In this document: positions 1 through 5,998 of the stretch, one piece after another
Numbering within the stretch: the stretch's first letter is position 1
Layout: each line of letters opens with the position of its first letter
DNA from: a bacterium
GTDB taxonomy: Bacteria > Patescibacteriota > Saccharimonadia > Saccharimonadales > UBA4665
Direction of reading: 5' to 3'
Assembly (NCBI GenBank): GCA_029549845.1
Contig: JAKPIL010000085.1
Span: 1 to 8,511 of the forward strand
DNA: 8,511 nucleotides
The notes under the pieces: generated by a model
Told to the model about the DNA's origin: nothing
Database searches by the model: none
The model's input: only the letters and a program-made list of their open reading frames with translations
Made by a program: the position numbers and the translations under genes

Positions 1-805
1 CAATGGCTATAGCCAACCCAATAAGGGCGTTTATGATACTATCCCGAGCCTGTTTTGCACGATCTGGCTCCCCTTGGCTCGTTATGTATTTGGCGGCGCC
101 TACAATCACAAACGCCACAGCGACCAACCCGGCTATTCGCAACAGGTCATCTGCTATAGCCAGCAGAACGACAGGCAAGTGGCTCTTATTGCTACCGGTT
201 GCGCTACCATCCGGCAATAGGTGGAATCCTACTACCTGACAATTTTCATCAAACATGTTAATTTCTTTACCTTCTGAGTCGGTGCCTTTGTCTGGCAGGT
301 ACGCAAACCAGGGTTTCAAACCAAGGAATGAGTGCGCACAAGTTTCTGCATTCGCCGGACCTGCGACCGGCTTCCCATTTAGGCCACCTGGTGAAAGGAA
401 CTGCAATACCGAAAACAGGAGCAGGTAGCTTACGAGTGCGTATAGAGCCTTGGTAATCATCTTCTTTGCGGCCTCAGTTTTTTGCGGATCTCCCGCAGAC
501 GACGAATACCGTATTCCGCCAGCCACGATTGCCAACACAACAACTATGCCTACTATAAAGCTAAGCAGCCGCACGGTAGGGTTGATGTATTTGGCGGTTA
601 GGCAATTCATAGCCGTTTTGTCGTTTACGTAGCGGGGGCAGCAGCTGTGGCTGTCTCCCCCTGGATTCTTTGGGTCATCCGGAATATTTACTTCTGAAGC
701 GGGGCACTGTACCTGATACGCGCTGGCGGATTGTTGCGCCGCAAAACCTAGACAGATCGTCGCAGCAAAAAGGGCGAGGAAAAAGAATTTCAGTGTACGC
801 ATCAT
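1..805 (-). CDS. Type IV secretion pilin-like membrane protein with two pilin modules, partial (runs off left edge)
   Basis: Read on the minus strand from ATG at 805-803, the frame stays open for 268 codons to the window edge. An in-frame TAA at 809-811 fixes this as the first possible start. Residues 5-29 form a signal peptide with a cleavage motif A27-S28-A29. Four hydrophobic segments follow, at about 78-98, 118-137, 211-238 and 256 to the edge. Residues 100-121 and 240-261 align without gaps (shared Y, S, G, P, A, I, A, L plus D/E and K/R swaps), so the protein looks like two VirB2/TrbC-type two-helix pilin modules in tandem. The short charged loop in each module is typical of the cytoplasmic loop of T4SS pilins. 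Six cysteines (34, 55, 56, 68, 156, 189) all fall in predicted exported parts. It is divergent from the VirB6-like gene. The function as pilin or pilin-related membrane protein is inferred from module shape and context. The C-terminus is not visible and no Shine-Dalgarno is seen. Confidence 0.85.
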   Translation of the reverse strand, partial: MMRTLKFFFLALFAATICLGFAAQQSASAYQVQCPASEVNIPDDPKNPGGDSHSCCPRYVNDKTAMNCLTAKYINPTVRLLSFIVGIVVVLAIVAGGIRYSSSAGDPQKTEAAKKMITKALYALVSYLLLFSVLQFLSPGGLNGKPVAGPANAETCAHSFLGLKPWFAYLPDKGTDSEGKEINMFDENCQVVGFHLLPDGSATGSNKSHLPVVLLAIADDLLRIAGLVAVAFVIVGAAKYITSQGEPDRAKQARDSIINALIGLAIAI

Positions 806-813
806 TTTTTATA

Positions 814-839
814 ACTATAACGGGGTTGGAGTATTTATA
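814..839 (-). promoter_or_regulatory. Candidate promoter for the pilin-like gene
   Basis: On the minus strand, TATAAA lies at 839-834 with a TG immediately upstream, and a weak -35-like TTGGAT lies 16 bases further upstream. This would start transcription near 827 and give a leader of about 20 bases. A second -10-like hexamer, TATAGT at 819-814, would instead give an almost leaderless transcript. Neither leader contains a Shine-Dalgarno sequence. This is motif reading only. Confidence 0.4.
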
Positions 840-914
840 CAAGCCAAGCGTACCCATCCAAGTCCTTGAGCTAAAGCCCAGATAATTTCACGCTGGCACT
901 GTACGCTATTTTCG

Positions 915-923
915 TGTTTTAAT
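915..923 (+). promoter_or_regulatory. Candidate extended -10 promoter for the VirB6-like gene
   Basis: TG (915-916), one base, then TTTAAT (918-923) matches the extended -10 pattern with one mismatch in the hexamer. No good -35 is seen at the expected distance. Transcription would begin near 930, about 10 bases before the ATG at 940, and no Shine-Dalgarno is present. The heptamer ACGCTAT occurs at 903-909 and again at 935-941, 32 bases apart; its meaning is unknown. Confidence 0.4.
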
Positions 924-939
924 ACATACCATAAACGCT

Positions 940-3900
940 ATGAACACACGTGCTGGTCGCATACCTCTTATCACGCTCTTCCTGCTTGTTCTGCTTGGCA
1001 GCCTAGTACCCTTATCGCAGCTTATGCCCGGGCGCGCATCGGCGGACTATCTTTCGGATGCCCGTAAACAAGAGACGCTGTATGAATATGGCCAGGAGGT
1101 TAAACAATGTATAAGAGTTGAAGGCTCAGGCTTACATACTGAACAGGTTAAGCTCACAGGAACACCTAGTACCAGCAACTGGATAAATGGAAACTTTAGC
1201 CTCTCCGGCACAATTGATACAGCATTAACACTGGATAAAGACAGTTCAAAGTGGTGCGGTGACGTCCTCACGACGGCCCTTACGGCGTTTGGCTATACCG
1301 CGTCCACATATAAGGATTTTTTGACTTCCCTCGGCTACTCTTGTTCGGTCAATGAGTGTAACCTTGTGGATCGACAAGAGGATATTCCGAAAAAATTTGA
1401 GCAGCTTTTGGGAACTCTAAAGATTCCTCTTGCTCGTGACGATACAATGACCTATGTCCAGCTGCTCCAGGGTATGCAGCAGTACTGTTCGCTGGGCGCG
1501 TTGGCGAGCCCAAGCCAAGCAGAACAGGCATCCGGAGACGAAAATAAGGACGGCTACATTGCAGTCTATACTACTTCCAGTAGCAGCGGGACCGTGTCCG
1601 CTTCAAAAACATATTATAAGTATAATATTTCCGCCTTAAGCGAAGGTGACTGTGTGAGTTATGCCGCAAAACTACGCGAAAGTTCAAAAACAGTTACTGA
1701 TGCCATCGTTGCTTCGTTTACCAAGCAGTCTACGGCGTTTGAAAAAGACGCAATCACCGCGGCAGTCTGCGGTTCGGCACCCATAGGTGACGGGCCCCTG
1801 GAGCGTTACGCTGCTTGCATAACCAAGGTGAGCACAGCGTACGACAAGTGCCTCGCTCAAGCCGGTTCGGCGGGAGCGTATTACACTCAGACAAAAGAGG
1901 AATATACCGCTGCTCTTGCCGCCTGCATAGCGACCGATACAGGGGCGTCTGTTGACACTATTCGCACCGCCTTGGCCGAAGCTGCTAGCAAAATAAGCGA
2001 CCTCGCTGGTAGCCTGACCACAACCACGGCAGCTGGCAGCGCCACAGGAGACAACTGCCCACTACCAGCCGGCACCTCGCTGCGCTGGCTCGGCTGCGCC
2101 GTATTTGACGGCCTGAAAGGCGTAGCCGACGGCCTAGCAAATGCCTTAAATGCACTCCTCTACACCCCAACGTCTATATTCGACGAACCTGCCGCACAAA
2201 AAGCAGCCAGCACTTTTCGAAATATCGGCATAGCTCTTGTTGTCATAGCCGGTCTATTTATGGTCATTGCCGAGGCGAGCGGATGGCAAATAGTAGATGC
2301 ATATACCCTCCGCAAGCTCATGCCTCGACTTGCTATAGTGCTCTTCGGTATCGCCCTCGCGTGGCCTATAATGCACCTCATCGTCACCCTCACGAATGAT
2401 CTCGGTGCCCTAATTCACTCTGTTTTCCTCCAGCTTGCAGGTGATGCGGAGGCCACTGGTGCGCCCGAGGGCATGGGAAGCTCAATAACAGAAATGCTCC
2501 TTTGGATCACAGTTGGTGGAGGAGCTGCGGGGTATCTCTTTATTTCACTTGGTGTTCTAGGCATGCTTTCTTTGTTCGGTACCGTCGTACTTGCTCTTTT
2601 GATAGGTCTACTTGTTCTCGGCATACGACAGCTGGTCGTGCTTATGTGTATCATACTAGCCCCCCTTGCACTTGCGGCCTATGTTCTACCCGGCACGCAA
2701 AAATTGTGGAAGTTTTGGAAAAATACGTTCATCACAACGCTTCTCATGTATCCGCTCATTATGGGCTTTATCGGCGCAGGCAAGGCCATGTCGTTCCTGC
2801 TTGGAGCGACGAAAGCAGGTGCTACAGATAATGTTATGCAGATACTGGTTCTGATTGTTTACTTTGCTCCTTACTTCATGCTGCCCTTCGCATTCAAGAT
2901 GGCCGGTGGCCTCATGAGCACCATATTCTCGATGGCAAATGACAAAAACAAAGGCCTCTTTGACCGGATGAAAAAAGGACGAGCAGAAACCCGCAAAGGA
3001 CGCAAACATCGAGCAGACGAGGGCCATCTATTTAGTGAGAACAACCCGTTTGTGAAAGCTACGGGGTTAAATAAAGCAGCAAACATGTGGGGAGATCCTA
3101 AGGGCTCCTTAACCTACGGCATGCGACGGGTCCCTGGCTTCAAAACGGCTGGCGCACGTGTTGCAAGTGCCGTAGAATCAAAGCGCCTTGCGCATTCTAT
3201 GGAGCTTACACAGGAGGGCAATAAGGCCGGTATGAACGCCGAAGCTTGGCGCGCGCTAACTGGGGTACATGATCTGGCACCCGACTTAGGAGGCTACAGC
3301 CAGGAAACCCAAGATCGTATTAGGGCGTCTAGGCTGTTTGGCAAGCAGATTACCTCTCACGCCGATATGCTAGAGTTTGCAGCTATTCTTGACCAAGGGA
3401 CACAAACTGAAAAGCTTGGAGCACAAGGGCTCCGTAATTTTGCTGGACGCGCCGCTAGTATCCATCTGGACGATAAGCTTGGTAAGGCACACTTGGCCTC
3501 TGCGGGCCTTATGGGGCTCGCCTCGCATGGCTATGCAGACACCTCCGATTATGCCGAAACCGCCAATAAACTCGTTAAGAGTGGCTTTTCCGGGGCGGCC
3601 GCGAGTGCGGTCGTCACTCAAGCACAGGGTATCGGCTCTCAGTACCGCCCTGAAACAAAGCAGGGTTACGGCACTGTTGTATCAACCCTCGATGATGGCA
3701 CGGTTGAATTTAGTGATGGAATGAGCGATCCGCACCGCGTAGATGCCGTACTCAAGAGCATGAAATCAGGAGATATGGTCAACGCAAAAGAATTTACTAT
3801 CAAGAAACTCAGGACTGATATCGGAAATCGACTATCTGGTAAATACACTGATGAGAATGGGGTAGAGCAAATGAATCCTGATGTTGCAAAAGCTATGCAA

Positions 3901-4128
3901 GACCAGCTCTTCAGTTGGGCGTCACAGTACAGCCAGACTAGCCAGGCGGTTAAGCGAGAGTCACTCGAGATTATCAAAGATTTTGGCCTCGAGTCAGCCT
4001 TTGCGCTTCGAGAGCAGCGACCGGTAGAAGGCAACGATCCACGGCTTGCCGCCGGCTCGCCGGGCGCCGGACAAGACATGCTTCCTGGTTTTGGTGGCGA
4101 TGCCGGTCAAGGAGGTGGCCAGCACTAG
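940..4128 (+). CDS. VirB6/TrbL-like T4SS membrane channel protein with large exported and cytoplasmic domains
   Basis: The protein has 1062 residues. ATG 940 is the first start after an in-frame TAA at 883-885. Residues 8-28 are a hydrophobic signal segment followed by an A33-S34-A35 cleavage motif. Residues 36 to about 420 form a polar, Ser/Thr/Ala-rich region with 12 cysteines (57, 106, 135, 140, 183, 238, 277, 293, 304, 329, 373, 386), predicted to lie outside. Hydrophobic segments follow at about 428-446, 462-484, 519-541, 543-566, 566-583, 595-620 and 632-664, as in the TrbL/VirB6 polytopic family. Residues 667-1062 are a hydrophilic tail, first Lys/Arg-rich (about 669-700), with no cysteine, and therefore probably cytoplasmic. 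It ends in a Gly/Ala-rich stretch. VirB6 proteins form the inner-membrane part of the T4SS channel; typical ones are about 300 residues, so this is a much enlarged form. The VirB6 call rests on topology and on the nearby pilin, PrgI and VirB4 genes, not on a sequence motif. Another polytopic T4SS component is possible. Confidence 0.75.
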   Translation: MNTRAGRIPLITLFLLVLLGSLVPLSQLMPGRASADYLSDARKQETLYEYGQEVKQCIRVEGSGLHTEQVKLTGTPSTSNWINGNFSLSGTIDTALTLDKDSSKWCGDVLTTALTAFGYTASTYKDFLTSLGYSCSVNECNLVDRQEDIPKKFEQLLGTLKIPLARDDTMTYVQLLQGMQQYCSLGALASPSQAEQASGDENKDGYIAVYTTSSSSGTVSASKTYYKYNISALSEGDCVSYAAKLRESSKTVTDAIVASFTKQSTAFEKDAITAAVCGSAPIGDGPLERYAACITKVSTAYDKCLAQAGSAGAYYTQTKEEYTAALAACIATDTGASVDTIRTALAEAASKISDLAGSLTTTTAAGSATGDNCPLPAGTSLRWLGCAVFDGLKGVADGLANALNALLYTPTSIFDEPAAQKAASTFRNIGIALVVIAGLFMVIAEASGWQIVDAYTLRKLMPRLAIVLFGIALAWPIMHLIVTLTNDLGALIHSVFLQLAGDAEATGAPEGMGSSITEMLLWITVGGGAAGYLFISLGVLGMLSLFGTVVLALLIGLLVLGIRQLVVLMCIILAPLALAAYVLPGTQKLWKFWKNTFITTLLMYPLIMGFIGAGKAMSFLLGATKAGATDNVMQILVLIVYFAPYFMLPFAFKMAGGLMSTIFSMANDKNKGLFDRMKKGRAETRKGRKHRADEGHLFSENNPFVKATGLNKAANMWGDPKGSLTYGMRRVPGFKTAGARVASAVESKRLAHSMELTQEGNKAGMNAEAWRALTGVHDLAPDLGGYSQETQDRIRASRLFGKQITSHADMLEFAAILDQGTQTEKLGAQGLRNFAGRAASIHLDDKLGKAHLASAGLMGLASHGYADTSDYAETANKLVKSGFSGAAASAVVTQAQGIGSQYRPETKQGYGTVVSTLDDGTVEFSDGMSDPHRVDAVLKSMKSGDMVNAKEFTIKKLRTDIGNRLSGKYTDENGVEQMNPDVAKAMQDQLFSWASQYSQTSQAVKRESLEIIKDFGLESAFALREQRPVEGNDPRLAAGSPGAGQDMLPGFGGDAGQGGGQH

Positions 4129-4151
4129 CCAATATTTTTAATTGTTTGGCT
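4127..4151 (+). repeat. Inverted repeat at the 3' end of the VirB6-like gene
   Basis: AGCCAA (4127-4132), overlapping the TAG stop, is the exact reverse complement of TTGGCT (4146-4151), with a 13-base AT-rich spacer. It could form a weak hairpin in the mRNA. It lacks a GC-rich stem and a following T run, so it is not a convincing intrinsic terminator. Confidence 0.3.
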
Positions 4152-4178
4152 CTGAACACAAATATATGTTGCAGACAC

Positions 4179-4207
4179 TTGACAAAAGGCTTGTGTTTTG
4201 GTATTAT
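4179..4207 (+). promoter_or_regulatory. Near-consensus sigma-70-type promoter for the 510-residue unknown gene
   Basis: TTGACA (4179-4184) is a perfect -35, the spacer is exactly 17 bases, and TATTAT (4202-4207) is a five-of-six -10 preceded by TG at 4199-4200 (extended -10). Transcription would begin near 4214, 13 bases before the ATG at 4227. This is the best promoter match I see in the window and makes the downstream gene a separate transcription unit. Confidence 0.85.
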
Positions 4208-4220
4208 ACCTGCGTAGGTA
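4207..4220. promoter_or_regulatory. Candidate operator: TACCT-N4-AGGTA dyad over the start of transcription
   Basis: TACCT (4207-4211) and AGGTA (4216-4220) are perfect inverted half-sites. They span the end of the -10, the predicted transcription start and the ribosome-binding AGG. The 8-mer TATACCTG at 4205-4212 recurs at 5920-5927 upstream of PrgI. Binding here would block the promoter. No regulator is identified. Confidence 0.3.
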
Positions 4221-4226
4221 AATCCA

Positions 4227-5759
4227 ATGCACACAGAGTATTCCCCAAAACACCAAACCCCTATAGAAGCAGCCCAGCTTCATGACCTCGGACGAGCGGT
4301 TCAGGAACCATTATTCGTTCCTAGCCCAGAAGAATTTGAATACCTTCAAGCCGTCAGAAACGAATTAGAGCGTAATTTTCCTACCTCACCTACCGATGAC
4401 GAGTTTCGTGATAGTCGTGGCCAACCCGTCAATACCGAGGCAGCAGAAGCTATATTTACAGCCAGCCAGCGAAGAACATGGGAGCTTGACCCTACGACTC
4501 GTCTTGCATACGAGGAAGCCCTCCGCTCAGTTCACGACCCAGCCGACATCGAGCAACAGCCAGTCGCCGTGAAACAATTATACAGTCGGATTGCCCTCGG
4601 CGGTATCGCCACGGGAAGAGGTTTTGATGAAATAATGCAAGATTTTCATGGCGTAATAGGTAAGTCGCTCACGCTACACGATCACAACAAGGTAAAAAAG
4701 GAGCAGGAGCGCTTGGAGCGCGAATGGGAACTACAAGGAGCCAATGTAGCGCACAATAGACTAATCATGGAATGCCCTGAGCTGTTTAGCCACCTTGAGC
4801 AGGACAGGCATGGTAATCTCATCTGTTTTCAGCAGGTGACGAATCCAGACGGTACTGTTGGCGAGGTGCAGCTGAGCCATGCCGAGGCAGAGCGACTAGT
4901 CAAATACCGGTTTGAACTTCAAGAACTACGACAGTTTGATGTCGAAGAGGCGGAAGAACAAGGAGCGAAGGATCGTTATGCGGCAGAAGTCAATCAATTT
5001 CGCAACTTCCAGGTTTGGGTTGACGGCGGTCACCCTGCGGAGGATTGGCCGTACATCCCAGAAGAAACACGCATGTCACGCTGGGATGGGACTCAGCTCG
5101 ACAAAAGATATTTTAGTTATAGCCGTCCAGACGGAACCTTCGTGACAACCCGTCTGCGTGGCGGTAATCAACCTCCAAATTATCGTGCTGGTGCAAGCGA
5201 CGCGAGAGATGTTCTGCGAACTTTGGCCGAACCAACGATGCTCCCTACGGTTTTTCGGGGAATACGAAGCCTTTTCACTATCGAACCGGACACAAGAGCA
5301 CGCAGCATTCGCGAGGGCGAGCGCGTTGCAGAAAGTCGGAAACTAGTGGCTGAGATCGCGGGATTATACAGAAAGCCAAACTACGACATGGGTGACCTCG
5401 ATGGGTTGTTTGGCAGGCTGTTTCACATAGACGGCCCAAGGAAAGAGGTGTGGCTAAAAGCAAAAAAAGATTGGTTCGCGCTCTATTCAGTAACCTGTGC
5501 TACCCACTCAAAGCAACGTGAAAGCGGCCGTCAAATCATAAGAACCGAAATGGCCGGACAGAATCCTTTTGAGGCATTTACTCAGGGCAAGACATCACCC
5601 TATGTCAACCCCTTAATCCAAATTGAAAACATGCTATCGGTATTCTCTCCAGCGTACCAAGACCACCTCCGAAGCATATACTGGCTTGAGAGTAGTGCAG
5701 ACGGCAAACTCCTCGGGTCACCAAAGAAGAACAAACTGCTGGGTACGGCGGGGGCGTAA
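4227..5759 (+). CDS. Unrecognised 510-residue soluble protein encoded within the T4SS locus
   Basis: I do not recognise this family. ATG 4227 is fixed as the start by an in-frame TAG at 4215-4217 and by the lack of another Met before residue 136. AGG at 4216-4218 sits 8 bases upstream as a modest ribosome-binding site. The protein has no signal peptide and no membrane segment, is strongly charged, and is probably cytoplasmic. Residues 1-110 are polar and acidic. Residues 155-170 and about 215-262 are Glu/Lys/Arg-rich and probably long helices or coiled coil. Residues 265-320 are Trp/Tyr/Gly/Pro-rich, suggesting a beta-rich domain. Residues 370-490 look mixed helical. The tail is basic (S498-P-K-K-N-K). 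Only three cysteines are present (183, 200, 424). No Walker, zinc-binding or hydrolase motif is apparent. It lies between VirB6-like and PrgI genes with its own strong promoter. A role as T4SS accessory factor, regulator or exported substrate is speculation from position alone. Confidence 0.9.
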   Translation: MHTEYSPKHQTPIEAAQLHDLGRAVQEPLFVPSPEEFEYLQAVRNELERNFPTSPTDDEFRDSRGQPVNTEAAEAIFTASQRRTWELDPTTRLAYEEALRSVHDPADIEQQPVAVKQLYSRIALGGIATGRGFDEIMQDFHGVIGKSLTLHDHNKVKKEQERLEREWELQGANVAHNRLIMECPELFSHLEQDRHGNLICFQQVTNPDGTVGEVQLSHAEAERLVKYRFELQELRQFDVEEAEEQGAKDRYAAEVNQFRNFQVWVDGGHPAEDWPYIPEETRMSRWDGTQLDKRYFSYSRPDGTFVTTRLRGGNQPPNYRAGASDARDVLRTLAEPTMLPTVFRGIRSLFTIEPDTRARSIREGERVAESRKLVAEIAGLYRKPNYDMGDLDGLFGRLFHIDGPRKEVWLKAKKDWFALYSVTCATHSKQRESGRQIIRTEMAGQNPFEAFTQGKTSPYVNPLIQIENMLSVFSPAYQDHLRSIYWLESSADGKLLGSPKKNKLLGTAGA

Positions 5760-5875
5760 GGAGAGTGGGCGCATCGCCGTCAGGGAGCCTATCGACAATA
5801 CCAAGGTTATCGAAAACTAGCTAGCCCCAGCTTTGTCATTCTTGCCCGTTGAAACGATAAAGGGCCTAGCCTGTT

Positions 5876-5890
5876 GTAGCATAGTGCTAC
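5876..5890. repeat. Short hairpin GTAGCA-TAG-TGCTAC
   Basis: Six-base perfect inverted arms (5876-5881 and 5885-5890) are separated by three bases. It is followed by CCCTTCT rather than a T run, so it would be at most a weak terminator for the upstream gene. Confidence 0.4.
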
Positions 5891-5918
5891 CCCTTCTAGA
5901 GAATTACGCCTGCTGGAA

Positions 5919-5948
5919 ATATACCTGAGGCAATTTTGCCAGGTATAT
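5919..5948. repeat. Nine-base inverted repeat ATATACCTG / CAGGTATAT
   Basis: The arms at 5919-5927 and 5940-5948 are perfect reverse complements with a 12-base spacer. The spacer contains a further GGCA/TGCC pair, so an RNA copy could fold into a longer bulged hairpin. It lies just upstream of the PrgI promoter and shares TATACCTG with the promoter at 4205-4212. No T run follows, so an operator or RNA structure is more likely than a terminator. Confidence 0.6.
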
Positions 5949-5956
5949 GGGTAGAA

Positions 5957-5975
5957 GCATGCCCAAAGGACATGC
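5957..5975. repeat. Short inverted repeat GCATG / CATGC
   Basis: Five-base arms (5957-5961 and 5971-5975) flank a nine-base loop, between the larger dyad and the PrgI -10 element. It is weak alone and is noted because it belongs to a series of dyads. Confidence 0.3.
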
Positions 5976-5978
5976 AGC

Positions 5979-5987
5979 TGATATACT
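5979..5987 (+). promoter_or_regulatory. Extended -10 promoter for the PrgI-TraC-VirB4 operon
   Basis: TG (5979-5980), one base, then TATACT (5982-5987) matches the extended -10 pattern with one mismatch. No good -35 lies 17 bases upstream. Transcription would start at about 5993-5995, two to four bases before the ATG at 5997, so the message would be almost leaderless. Confidence 0.55.
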
Positions 5988-5998
5988 GTAAGCAGTAT
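5983..5998. repeat. Inverted repeat ATACTG-TAAG-CAGTAT across the -10 and start codon
   Basis: Six-base perfect arms (5983-5988 and 5993-5998) with a four-base centre cover the -10 element, the predicted transcription start and the first two bases of the PrgI ATG. It could be an operator, or, on a read-through transcript, a hairpin hiding the start codon. Confidence 0.4.

Larger units (their letters stand above)
5760..5996 (+). other. 237-bp non-coding gap with four inverted repeats
   Basis: I find no convincing gene here, only a 14-codon ORF (5947-5991) that could be a leader peptide or chance. Four perfect short dyads follow one another in the last 120 bases (listed separately), and a further inverted pair, CTTCTA (5893-5898) and TAGAAG (5952-5957), encloses one of them. 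TATCGA is directly repeated at 5790-5795 and 5808-5813. No intrinsic terminator with a T run is seen after the upstream gene, so read-through from it is possible. The gap probably holds the control region of the PrgI-TraC-VirB4 operon. Confidence 0.6.

Noticed and set aside
3..885. Short plus-strand ORFs at 3-239, 450-632 and 670-885
   Set aside because: They are antisense to the open minus-strand pilin-like gene, which has a signal peptide and coherent membrane segments; the plus-strand translations look random.
4127..4151. Intrinsic terminator after the VirB6-like gene
   Set aside because: The stem is only six bases, the loop is long and AT-rich, and no T run follows; kept only as an inverted repeat.
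2502..4234. Several ORFs of 60-140 codons inside the VirB6-like gene on both strands (for example 2502-2831 plus, 2686-3027 minus, 3666-4079 minus)
   Set aside because: They lie wholly or mostly within a 1062-codon frame with clear membrane topology; no ribosome-binding sites or recognisable domains.
4227..5759. Calling the unknown protein a relaxase or coupling ATPase because of its T4SS context
   Set aside because: No Walker A/B motif, no HUH histidine cluster and no membrane segment is visible; assigning such a role would be invention.
5623..5820. Plus-strand 65-codon ORF overlapping the end of the 510-residue gene
   Set aside because: Mostly out of frame inside the real gene, with no domain and no supporting start signal.
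5876..5948. Intrinsic terminators in the gap before PrgI
   Set aside because: The hairpins are real dyads but none is followed by a T tract.
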